A stretch of 64,000 bases of DNA from Colwellia_A sp041890515. Lineage in GTDB: Bacteria; Pseudomonadota; Gammaproteobacteria; Enterobacterales; Alteromonadaceae. The number at the start of each line of letters is the position of its first letter. The first letter of the stretch is position 1. Made by a program: the position numbers and the translations under genes. The DNA is taken from the NCBI GenBank assembly GCA_041890515.1, contig JASDWX010000122.1, positions 48,729 to 112,728 on the forward strand. The letters are read 5' to 3'. The notes below the pieces were generated by a model. It did no database searches. It was given only the letters and a program-made list of their open reading frames with translations, and was not told the DNA's origin. Positions 45,614 through 53,435 of the stretch are shown here, in pieces.

Positions 45614-45668
45614 GCTTGTTATTGTTGTTCGTTGCTCGCTTGCCAAAGCTCAACTGTTTATAGCTTCG

Positions 45669-47081
45669 CTATTTGACGGTTAAGTCTTTTGCTCCCCAAT
45701 GAGGAAAATGTTTACGAACAAAGGTATTCAATTCAAGTTCGTACTCACTGTAATTGTGAGACTGCCCTTTTTCCGAATCAGCCAACGGTGAAACTATCAT
45801 GCCAGCGCCCACTGTTGCATTCGTTAAACGGTCAATAATAATAAAAGCACCTGTTTGACGATTATCTTCATAAGCATCAAATTGCACAGGTTTGTTTACC
45901 GTAAAATTACATCGGCCTATTTCATTTAATGTTAAATTCAATACGCTTTGTTTTTCCATGCTATTAACATTGACGCTATATTCTATTTTATCAACAGAAC
46001 CCACCGTAACATTAGTGCCCACTTTAATAATATATTCACGGTCTATTTGTAACGATGCTTCATCCATCCATACAACATCGGCACTAAAAGCAGCTGCTGA
46101 ATATGGCTGTTCGTGTGGACGAACAAGCATATCACCACGACTTACATCAATTTCATCTTCGAGTGTTAATGTAATGGCCATATCGGCATATGCCGTTTCA
46201 AGTTCGCCATCAAAAGTCACGATTGATTTAATTTTACTCTGCTTACCTGAAGGCAATGCAACAATAGTATCGCCAACACGGATTTCACCTGAAGCAATTG
46301 TTCCTGCAAATCCTCTAAAATCTAAATTAGGACGACTTACATATTGAACAGGAAAGCGAAAACTATCGCTTTTTTCACCGTTAATTTGCACTGTATTTAA
46401 TAATTTGAGTAAAGGTGACCCCGGATACCAAGGCATATGCTCACTTTCGTTTACCACGTTATCGCCTTTTAAGGCTGAAATAGGCACGAAACGCACATCT
46501 TCAATATTTAATGCTTTGGCAAACTCTCGGTAATCACTTTTAATTTTTTTGTACACCGCTTGATCATAATCTACAGCATCCATTTTATTAATAGCGATAA
46601 CAACATGCTTAATACCCAATAATGAACAAATATATGAATGACGACGCGTTTGCACCTGAACACCATGGCGTGCATCAATCAATATAATTGCCAAATCACA
46701 CGTAGAACCACCGGTAACCATATTACGTGTGTATTGTTCATGACCAGGAGTGTCGGCAATAATAAACTTACGCTGCTCTGTAGCAAAGTAACGATAGGCG
46801 ACATCTATTGTAATGCCTTGTTCACGCTCAGATTGTAAACCGTCAACGAGTAATGCTAAATCGAAGTCTCCATCGGTGGTGTTAAATTTCTTAGAATCTT
46901 TTTCAATAGCAGCCATTTGATCTTCAAAAATCATTTTACTGTCAAAGAGTAAACGGCCTATTAATGTTGACTTTCCGTCATCTACACTGCCACAAGTAAT
47001 AAAACGAAGCATGTCTTTATTTTCATGCTGCTTTAAATAACCTTCAATGTCTGTTGCTAATAGTGTGTCTTGATTATTCAT
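45669..47081 (-). CDS. cysN: Sulfate adenylyltransferase subunit 1 (GTPase)
   Basis: The protein has 470 residues and the GTPase motifs of the EF-Tu-like superfamily: G1 GSVDDGKSTLIGRLL, G3 DTPGHEQYTRNM and G4 NKMD in AINKMDAVDYD, followed by two beta-barrel domains. It couples GTP hydrolysis to APS synthesis by CysD. It has no fused CysC domain, which agrees with the separate cysC gene downstream. The ATG shares a base with the cysD stop (TAATG), so translation is coupled and subunit stoichiometry kept. Length is normal for the family. Confidence 0.97.
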   Translation of the reverse strand: MNNQDTLLATDIEGYLKQHENKDMLRFITCGSVDDGKSTLIGRLLFDSKMIFEDQMAAIEKDSKKFNTTDGDFDLALLVDGLQSEREQGITIDVAYRYFATEQRKFIIADTPGHEQYTRNMVTGGSTCDLAIILIDARHGVQVQTRRHSYICSLLGIKHVVIAINKMDAVDYDQAVYKKIKSDYREFAKALNIEDVRFVPISALKGDNVVNESEHMPWYPGSPLLKLLNTVQINGEKSDSFRFPVQYVSRPNLDFRGFAGTIASGEIRVGDTIVALPSGKQSKIKSIVTFDGELETAYADMAITLTLEDEIDVSRGDMLVRPHEQPYSAAAFSADVVWMDEASLQIDREYIIKVGTNVTVGSVDKIEYSVNVNSMEKQSVLNLTLNEIGRCNFTVNKPVQFDAYEDNRQTGAFIIIDRLTNATVGAGMIVSPLADSEKGQSHNYSEYELELNTFVRKHFPHWGAKDLTVK

Positions 47082-47989
47082 TAAAAATACCCTTCAATTT
47101 TTTTCTTTTCCATTGAGCCCGCAGAATCATTATCGATCACCCGCCCTTGTCGTTCAGACGTGGTTGTTAATAACATTTCTTGAATAATTTCAGGCAAGGT
47201 TGTGGCAGTCGATTCAACAGCGCCAGTCAGTGGATAACAACCGAGTGTTCTAAAGCGTACCGATTTCATTTCAGGTACTTCACCCTCTTTTAAAGGCATG
47301 CGTTCATCATCTACCATGATTAACGCACCATCTCTTTCAACAACGGGTCTTTTTTCTGCAAAGTAAAGTGGCACCATTTCAATATTTTCTTGATAGATAT
47401 ACTGCCAAATATCAAGCTCTGTCCAGTTAGACAATGGAAAAACACGAATACTTTCACCTTGGTCAACCTTAGCGTTATAAATATTCCAAAGCTCTGGACG
47501 TTGGTTTTTAGGATCCCAACGATGATTTTTATCACGAAATGAATATACGCGCTCTTTTGCACGAGACTTTTCTTCATCGCGACGAGCACCACCAAAAGCA
47601 GCATCAAAGCCATGCATGTCTAATGCTTGCTTTAAACCTTGGGTTTTCATGATGTCGGTATGTTTTGCACTACCGTGGGTAAATGGACCAACGCCCATAG
47701 CAAGACCTTCAGGATTTTTATGAACGATTAAATCAAAGTCATACTTATCCGCTAAATTATTGCGAAATTCAATCATTTCTTTGAATTTCCAATCGGTGTC
47801 AACGTGCATCAATGGAAAGGGAATTTTACCGGGATAAAAAGCTTTACGTGCTAAGTGCAATAGAACAGACGAATCTTTTCCTATCGAATAAAGCATAACG
47901 GGGTTATCGAATTCAGCCGCGACTTCACGCATTATTTGAATTGACTCAGCTTCCAATGCTTTTAAATGTGTTAATTTATTCTTATTCAT
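47081..47989 (-). CDS. cysD: Sulfate adenylyltransferase subunit 2
   Basis: I start the gene at ATG 47989, giving 302 residues that begin NKNKLTHLKALEAESIQIM, the length and N-terminus of E. coli CysD. The reading frame stays open for 45 more codons upstream, but those are not conserved-looking. The PAPS-reductase/ATP-sulfurylase fold shows the PP-loop VMLYSIGKDSSVLLHLA, then HVDTDWKF, GARRDEEKSRAKER and FPLSNWTELDIW. It adenylates sulfate with ATP as a complex with CysN. Confidence 0.96.
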   Translation of the reverse strand: MNKNKLTHLKALEAESIQIMREVAAEFDNPVMLYSIGKDSSVLLHLARKAFYPGKIPFPLMHVDTDWKFKEMIEFRNNLADKYDFDLIVHKNPEGLAMGVGPFTHGSAKHTDIMKTQGLKQALDMHGFDAAFGGARRDEEKSRAKERVYSFRDKNHRWDPKNQRPELWNIYNAKVDQGESIRVFPLSNWTELDIWQYIYQENIEMVPLYFAEKRPVVERDGALIMVDDERMPLKEGEVPEMKSVRFRTLGCYPLTGAVESTATTLPEIIQEMLLTTTSERQGRVIDNDSAGSMEKKKIEGYF

Positions 47990-48310
47990 AGATGCCCTAT
48001 TATTATAGCTTTTAAAACGTAAATGTTTCATGGGTGAATTATATACCCAGACTCCTGCGAAATACCTAAATACCTCAATAACCATCCCGTATAAGTTAGC
48101 TAATTTTGTGCTAGAACCTATCACGGTTAACGTATGTTTGATAAAAATGATAATAAAACGTAGTGTGTATCTAAGCCTGTTTGAATATAATTACCGGTAT
48201 TTTCTCTGTTAATAAGGGTTGAACACCCCAAACGCGGCGCATAACTTCCTCAGTAAAGATCATTCAAGGTTTATTGGCTATTTTAATCGCCTAACCAATA
48301 TATAAATGCG
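47990..48310. other. Intergenic region upstream of cysD
   Basis: This 321-nt space separates the stop of the thiamine-operon kinase gene from cysD. I see no coding potential beyond the unused upstream extension of the cysD frame. It should hold the cysDN promoter. A TATAAT-like box on the minus strand lies near 48038-48043, without a convincing -35. No clear terminator for the kinase gene was found. Confidence 0.5.
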
Positions 48311-49246
48311 TTAAAAAAAAGAAGCAACTTTCTGTTTTATCAACGCTAATTGGTCAAAAAGGACAAGTTGTTCTCGAGCCATGTTTATTAACTTTTGGGT
48401 TTCATTATGCTCACTAGCGGCCTCAACATACCACAATCCATTGATGAGATAACAACAAGCGAGATAGGCATGCACCTTTTTATTATCAATACGACGATTT
48501 GAGAATCGCGTGTACTGTTCAATTACAGCGTTAACCTCCTTTATACTGAGGGTGTTAACCGCAATAAACATCGCTATATCATACTCGACCTCCGCTAAAA
48601 AACTGCATTCATAATCAACAAGCCAACTGTTCTCCAGCAGATACTCTTTGTTGAACGAATCACTTAACCGAATATTTTCATAATTAACATCACCATGACA
48701 AAGTACTACATTATTATTCGGTCGTTGCAGTGGTATTATTTTTTTGATGGTTTCCCTCAAAAGTCGTCGCTGAAGCTCGGTGGTCTTAGTGTTAGTGACT
48801 TGGTTAGACAATAGTTTTTCGATATGTAATACGCGATGATGTTGGGGATGTATCAGTTGGTGCGCTTTCACCATTAAGTGCATCGCAATCCTTATTTTTT
48901 CGTTAGAGGATAACGACATTTTTTCAGCTGTAAATTTCGCGAGTGAGTCCCCATAAATAAACTCACAAACCAACCATAATGGTGAATAATAAATAATCGC
49001 TGGAGCCAAACCTGCTTCAGCGGCTAATAAATTAACGGAAACTTCTGCCTTTGCTGTTTCTTGATGTCCAGAGAATGATTTAACAAAGTAACATTCTTCT
49101 CCATCATTTTTGCTGAGAGTCACTTTAAAACAGGCGTGACTTTCACCACCCGTGACGCGTTCTACTTCACAAAGATGATTAACAAAACAAGGTAACGCTT
49201 TAATCTCTTCAGAGATATGGCTACTTTCTTTAAACACTAAAGCCAC
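48311..49246 (-). CDS. APH/choline-kinase-family phosphotransferase, probable thiamine kinase
   Basis: The protein has 311 residues with an aminoglycoside-phosphotransferase-like fold. The catalytic loop is VVLCHGDVNYENIRL and the metal-binding motif is WLVDYECSFLAEVEYDIAMF. An N-terminal lobe (RVTGGESHACFKVTL) binds ATP. Members of this group phosphorylate small alcohols. In this operon (TPP riboswitch, TonB receptor, YkoF-like protein, PnuT) the natural substrate is thiamine, trapping it as thiamine phosphate after uptake. That is inferred from context, not from unique residues. It is the last gene, 6 nt after pnuT. Confidence 0.8.
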   Translation of the reverse strand: MALVFKESSHISEEIKALPCFVNHLCEVERVTGGESHACFKVTLSKNDGEECYFVKSFSGHQETAKAEVSVNLLAAEAGLAPAIIYYSPLWLVCEFIYGDSLAKFTAEKMSLSSNEKIRIAMHLMVKAHQLIHPQHHRVLHIEKLLSNQVTNTKTTELQRRLLRETIKKIIPLQRPNNNVVLCHGDVNYENIRLSDSFNKEYLLENSWLVDYECSFLAEVEYDIAMFIAVNTLSIKEVNAVIEQYTRFSNRRIDNKKVHAYLACCYLINGLWYVEAASEHNETQKLINMAREQLVLFDQLALIKQKVASFF

Positions 49247-49252
49247 ACTTAA

Positions 49253-49924
49253 CTATTCTGTCGCTGAAGCTATATTGACAGTGGATTGATGATTATTCTT
49301 TTGATATTTACCATACCAACTACTATAACCGGCAATGGCAATTATCACATATAAGCCAAATAAGACGACGGTTGGTTGTAAATCTTTTTCTATGTAAAGA
49401 TAAATAGACACAAAATCAATCACGATCCAATAAAGCCAATTTTCTAATACTTTTTTAGTGACTAAATACGTAGCGAATACAGCAAAAACTGTAGTCCCAG
49501 CATCTAAATAAGGAAAATCCGTTGGCGTGTAATTGTTCATTAACCAACCAATAGCCAAAGAACAGGCGGTCAGCAGTATTATAATTTTAATGTGGAAAAT
49601 AAGTGGCCAGCTTTGAATGTTAAGTGTCGGGGTATGTATCTTATTATCAGTGCTATTATTTGAAGGAGGCGATATTTTACGCCAGCAATACCAACCAAAA
49701 ATAGCCATGGCGAGATAATAAACCTGCAGTAAAGCATCCATCCATAAATAGACATCATAAAAAATAACGCTATAAATAACAGTACTGACTAATGCGGCAG
49801 GCCAACACCAACTATTTTCTTTTGCGGCTAGTACCACATAAAACAAAGCAGAAATAACCGCTAAGAGTTCCCACAGTGGTAAACCCAAAAAATAATGTAG
49901 GGTGTTTTGTAAAGACGCTGTCAT
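49253..49924 (-). CDS. pnuT: PnuC-family transporter, probable thiamine uptake (PnuT)
   Basis: The protein has 223 residues and seven or so membrane helices. PnuC-family motifs are visible: ENSWCWPAALVSTVIYSVIF and YLWMDALLQVYYLAMAIFGW, with WxxWxxR-like YCWRK, then TDFPYLDAGTTVFAVFATYL and ENWLYWIVIDFVSIYLYIEK. The family moves vitamins by facilitated diffusion, and uptake is driven by phosphorylation inside. TPP-riboswitch control and an adjacent kinase point to thiamine rather than nicotinamide riboside. Its start overlaps the stop of the small YkoF-like gene by one base, and the kinase gene follows 6 nt later. Confidence 0.9.
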   Translation of the reverse strand: MTASLQNTLHYFLGLPLWELLAVISALFYVVLAAKENSWCWPAALVSTVIYSVIFYDVYLWMDALLQVYYLAMAIFGWYCWRKISPPSNNSTDNKIHTPTLNIQSWPLIFHIKIIILLTACSLAIGWLMNNYTPTDFPYLDAGTTVFAVFATYLVTKKVLENWLYWIVIDFVSIYLYIEKDLQPTVVLFGLYVIIAIAGYSSWYGKYQKNNHQSTVNIASATE

Positions 49925-50190
49925 TACGTTTCAGCTTCTACTTGCGAACGATCACCACCTATAAATTTACAGACAAAAACAGCCGCATTGAGGGTTTTGT
50001 GTACATGTTTAATCTCTGCCATTACATGGCGCGTTGCTAAATCGTAGTCACCAAAAACCTGTGTACTCATGCCATTAGTCACAACATTCAAACCAGCAAT
50101 ATTGCGTAGCCGTTTGATGAACGCCCAAATTTCAGTTTTAAATTTTTCTTCTGCTAACGGATATAAACTAATTTCAATGGATATTTTCAT
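49924..50190 (-). CDS. Small YkoF/MTH1187-like thiamine-binding protein
   Basis: The protein has 88 residues, begins KISIEISLYPLAEEKFKTEI and has two beta-alpha-beta units (ferredoxin-like): an early strand, a helix (AFIKRLRNIAG), then NVVTNGMSTQVFGDYDLATR. That pattern fits the YkoF/MTH1187 small-protein group, which binds thiamine or hydroxymethylpyrimidine. No signal peptide is present, so it is cytosolic. Placement between the TonB receptor gene and pnuT supports a thiamine-related role, for example buffering or delivery to the kinase, but this is unproven. Confidence 0.7.
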   Translation of the reverse strand: MKISIEISLYPLAEEKFKTEIWAFIKRLRNIAGLNVVTNGMSTQVFGDYDLATRHVMAEIKHVHKTLNAAVFVCKFIGGDRSQVEAET

Positions 50191-50265
50191 TTTATCACCT
50201 AAAAATTACAGATAATTTCGTCATGCTCAATTCAGTTAAGCATGACAAAATGCGTATACATTAGC

Positions 50266-52416
50266 TTAAAAATTATAATCAAGCGTTAAGCCAAATACAG
50301 CAGGTTCACCAAACTGATAATAAGACTTACCGGTGTATCCATCACGCGGATCATTCCCAAAGTAAAATCCACGTGTTTGGTATGTTTTATCAAGTATATT
50401 ACGTGCCCATAATTTCACTTGCCAATCTTGTACTGAATAACTGATTGAACCATGTAAAAGTGCAACAGATTCAGATTTTTCATTATGGCTATCCGAAAAA
50501 TAAAACGCGTCTTTACCATCAACCGCTACATTAAACTGCCACTGTTCACTGATAAAATAATTAAGCCCAACGTTAAATTGATAATTTGGCGCATGAGCCT
50601 GATCACGACCGGGTTCTACATTACCATCTTCATCAAGATACCCACTAAACTCTGTATCAAGTAGGCCTAGACTACCATAAATTTCAACATTATCGCTAAG
50701 GCTCCATGCAGCTTCAAGCTCAATACCTTGATTATAACCCTGCGCCGCATTATCCCAGTAACTTATAAAAGCTGAACTTCCGTCTTGGCGGGTATCAAGG
50801 TGATAACTGCTGATTTGAATGTCGTCTCTGTCCATGTAGAACACAGCGGCACGTACATAAGCATTGTCATCCAAAAAGCTCGCTTTATAGCCTAGCTCAT
50901 AATTCCATAAATATTCTGGTTCAAAACTGCGTAGTTCTTCAGATAACGTACCGCTAGAGTTCACACTACCAGCTTTATAACCACGATTAACTGATGCATA
51001 AACCATCGAGCTTTCATCTAACTGGTAAGATAATACTGCCTTGCCACCCATCATATTATCGTCTGGTGAATGATCTATTGCATCTGAGTTTTTATATTCA
51101 CTGCGGCGGCGCTCAAATCTCAAACCGGTAGTTAAGGTCAATTTTTTATTTATTTGAGTATCGAGTTGTGCAAAAACAGCGAAAGTATCTGCTGCATAGT
51201 TTGAGGTAAAATCACTTGCCAAATAAGTGTATTGGCGCTGTAAATCTTCTTCCTCTTGTTTAACATAGATACCTGCAACCCATGATGTTGTATTAGCAAA
51301 AACATTTGCATCTGGCTGAGAAACAAAACGTATTTCTGCTGTGCTGTTCTTTTGGTCACGTAAATAATGATCCGTTGAAGAATAACCGTCAACGTCGGCT
51401 AAACAACCTGTTGGTGTAATACATGGGTCAGGATTATAAATACCGTTATCCCAATCATCTGCACGCCATTCATATTCTCCATAGGCCCAATCTTCATCGT
51501 AACCATAGGCTAAATCAGAATTAGCCTGACTAAAAGTAGAGACCATATCAAAGCCTTTGAACCCTGAATAAGTAAATTTTGCACTCATTGCGGTTGTTTC
51601 TTGTTGATCAAAGCCCGGTTGATCTGAAAAGGTTTTACTATTGTTATCAAGAGAGAATGCATCGTAGCCATTATCAAAATCGAAATAAAGTAACGCTAAA
51701 TCAATCGTTAAGTTGTCACTTGCCGTGATCGCGAGTTTGCCACGTAAAGAGGTTTCATCGCGATTATTTGTATCATCTTTTCCTAGGTAGGTATTTTCGA
51801 TAAAACCATCGCTTTTATATTGTTCAGCCGAAAAACGATAGTTTACTTTTTCACTAGCGGGACCTGAAAGCACAAGTCCAGCACCCACACTATTATAGTT
51901 ACCGGCACTCATGCGTATTGCCGATTCAAACTCATCGCTTGGCGCATTGCTTGACATATAAATCAAGCCAGCAAGCGCAGTAGCACCAAAACGTGTGCCT
52001 TGTGGGCCACGGAATAATTCAATTTGCGCAATATCAAACGTAGAGGCAATACTGCCGATCCCTGAAAAATCGATATCATCAATCACTAATCCTACTGACG
52101 CATTAATAGGTTCTTGGAATTGACTACGCTCACCTATACCACGAATTTGATAATAGCGTGCGCGTTGTGTACCTCCTGAAAAATTAACATTCGCAATAGC
52201 TCCAACCATTTCTTCAAAATTTTGAGCACTACGAAGTGAAATATCTTCTTGCGTTAATACCGATAAAGAAGAGGGTGTATTTTGAACATTAACTTCTCGA
52301 TAATCACCCAAGACTGTGATTTTTTCGAGGTCGTTATTTTCTTTGGCTGCAAAAGCAACAGAAGAGGTTAAGGAAAGTGCTAAGGCAATGGCTAGAGGAG
52401 ATTTTATAAAGTTCAT
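50266..52416 (-). CDS. TonB-dependent receptor, probable thiamine uptake
   Basis: The protein has 716 residues. The signal peptide SPLAIALALSLTSSVAFA precedes a TonB-box-like KITVLGD. The plug domain follows (NTPSSLSVLTQEDI, RGIGERSQFQEP, IELFRGPQGTRFGATALAGL), then a 22-strand barrel ending in an aromatic LTLDYNF. It would import a substrate across the outer membrane with TonB energy. The gene lies directly behind a TPP riboswitch and heads the operon with the YkoF-like, PnuT and kinase genes. Thiamine or a precursor is therefore the likely substrate. By sequence alone it resembles a general siderophore/vitamin receptor. Confidence 0.88.
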   Translation of the reverse strand: MNFIKSPLAIALALSLTSSVAFAAKENNDLEKITVLGDYREVNVQNTPSSLSVLTQEDISLRSAQNFEEMVGAIANVNFSGGTQRARYYQIRGIGERSQFQEPINASVGLVIDDIDFSGIGSIASTFDIAQIELFRGPQGTRFGATALAGLIYMSSNAPSDEFESAIRMSAGNYNSVGAGLVLSGPASEKVNYRFSAEQYKSDGFIENTYLGKDDTNNRDETSLRGKLAITASDNLTIDLALLYFDFDNGYDAFSLDNNSKTFSDQPGFDQQETTAMSAKFTYSGFKGFDMVSTFSQANSDLAYGYDEDWAYGEYEWRADDWDNGIYNPDPCITPTGCLADVDGYSSTDHYLRDQKNSTAEIRFVSQPDANVFANTTSWVAGIYVKQEEEDLQRQYTYLASDFTSNYAADTFAVFAQLDTQINKKLTLTTGLRFERRRSEYKNSDAIDHSPDDNMMGGKAVLSYQLDESSMVYASVNRGYKAGSVNSSGTLSEELRSFEPEYLWNYELGYKASFLDDNAYVRAAVFYMDRDDIQISSYHLDTRQDGSSAFISYWDNAAQGYNQGIELEAAWSLSDNVEIYGSLGLLDTEFSGYLDEDGNVEPGRDQAHAPNYQFNVGLNYFISEQWQFNVAVDGKDAFYFSDSHNEKSESVALLHGSISYSVQDWQVKLWARNILDKTYQTRGFYFGNDPRDGYTGKSYYQFGEPAVFGLTLDYNF

Positions 52417-52521
52417 ACAGCGCTCTTTTTATGGCATGCAAGCAAAAAAGAGCAATATAGATCCATGCAATGTTAATAAGCACTGACTTTACGTGTTTAT
52501 ATGAAGCATTTAATATATTAA

Positions 52522-52628
52522 CCATTCCTACGCCGGCATTATCCGTTTCAGGTATTAAGGGTAAAAATTCTCAGCAATGAAGACCGCTTTTACTACAAGC
52601 TTCTTATTGCACCCCTTGGTTGCTCGGC
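52522..52628 (-). ncRNA. TPP riboswitch (THI element)
   Basis: On the minus strand, about 105 nt before the TonB receptor start, the conserved THI-box pieces appear in order: GGGGTGC, then GCTGAGA, then ACCC...ACCTGAAACGGATAATGCC and GGCGTAGGAA. These are the hallmark thiamine-pyrophosphate-binding loops (GCTGAGA and CTGA...GGATAATGCC). It should repress the receptor/YkoF/PnuT/kinase operon when TPP is high. Confidence 0.95.
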
Positions 52629-52674
52629 ATACTAACAATTTTCTTACAAATGTACAGAGGATTATCATTATTTA

Positions 52675-52702
52675 TTGCTCTGTATTTGCTTAATCTGATA
52701 AT
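52675..52702 (+). promoter_or_regulatory. Possible sigma-70 promoter for the SSB-like operon
   Basis: TTGCTC (52675-52680) and GATAAT (52697-52702) are separated by 16 nt, about 40 nt before the ATG at 52744. The match is moderate and unscored. Confidence 0.35.
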
Positions 52703-52743
52703 TTTCAGTAAATTAGCACTATAGTTTTTTTTATTAAATTGCC

Positions 52744-53394
52744 ATGACAAATCATATAAGCCAAAACCATTTATGCTCAGTTACCCTATTAGGGAATTTA
52801 GTGGCGAAGCCTGACATACGTTACCAAGCAAACCCTGTGATTGCGGTGGCTGAATTAGTATTAGCAACACACAGTAAATGGTTTGATAAATCCAGTAAGC
52901 AGTTCAAAGAATGGACGAGTTATCATACGGTTAAAGTCATTGGTGATATTGTTGACCGTTCGCTTATACATTCACAAAAAGGCGATGTCATTTTAGTGCA
53001 AGGTTATTTACTCAATAGTAAAAAAGCTAACCGTGAAATACTGCACGCGACTTATGCACAAACATTTTCGAAAGGTTATGCTCAATCAACCAATCAAGTG
53101 CATATTAGTGGTGAGATCAGCAATGACATTAATTTAGTGATCACGGAGCACAACAAAGAATTAGTTGCGCTAAATTTAACGATAAATCATTTAGTTTATT
53201 CACCTATAACCCAGAAAACGCAGAATATCTCCATCGAACGTTCAGTACATATTTGGGGGAAACAAGCACATTATGTTAAGGATAAAGCGCAAGTAGGTGA
53301 TCAACTCATTGTTGACGGCAAACTAAATTATCTCAACAATAGTAATAAATCACAATTTATTGATTCACACCAAGTCGTTTTATTGAAACACTAA
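52744..53394 (+). CDS. SSB-like protein with two tandem OB-fold domains
   Basis: The protein has 216 residues. Residues 10-110 look like a single-stranded-DNA-binding OB domain: NHLCSVTLLGNLVAKPDIRY, then FKEWTSYHTVKVIGDIVDRS and KGDVILVQGYLLNSKK. Residues 118-216 repeat the plan in weaker form: NQVHISGEISNDINLVI, ISIERSVHIWGKQAHYVKD and VGDQLIVDGKLNY. There is no acidic C-terminal tail (the usual DDxIPF), so it would not recruit the standard SSB partners. It is not the housekeeping SSB. It resembles PriB/SSB-type accessory proteins; the substrate is inferred from the fold. It starts a three-gene unit with the next two genes. Confidence 0.75.
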   Translation: MTNHISQNHLCSVTLLGNLVAKPDIRYQANPVIAVAELVLATHSKWFDKSSKQFKEWTSYHTVKVIGDIVDRSLIHSQKGDVILVQGYLLNSKKANREILHATYAQTFSKGYAQSTNQVHISGEISNDINLVITEHNKELVALNLTINHLVYSPITQKTQNISIERSVHIWGKQAHYVKDKAQVGDQLIVDGKLNYLNNSNKSQFIDSHQVVLLKH

Positions 53395-53435
53395 ACTGAT
53401 TAACATTCTTATAAATATTGGGTTATTGGCGAAAT

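Noticed and set aside
45892..46347. Open frame of 151 codons on the plus strand
   Set aside because: It lies antisense inside cysN and shows no domain or start signal.
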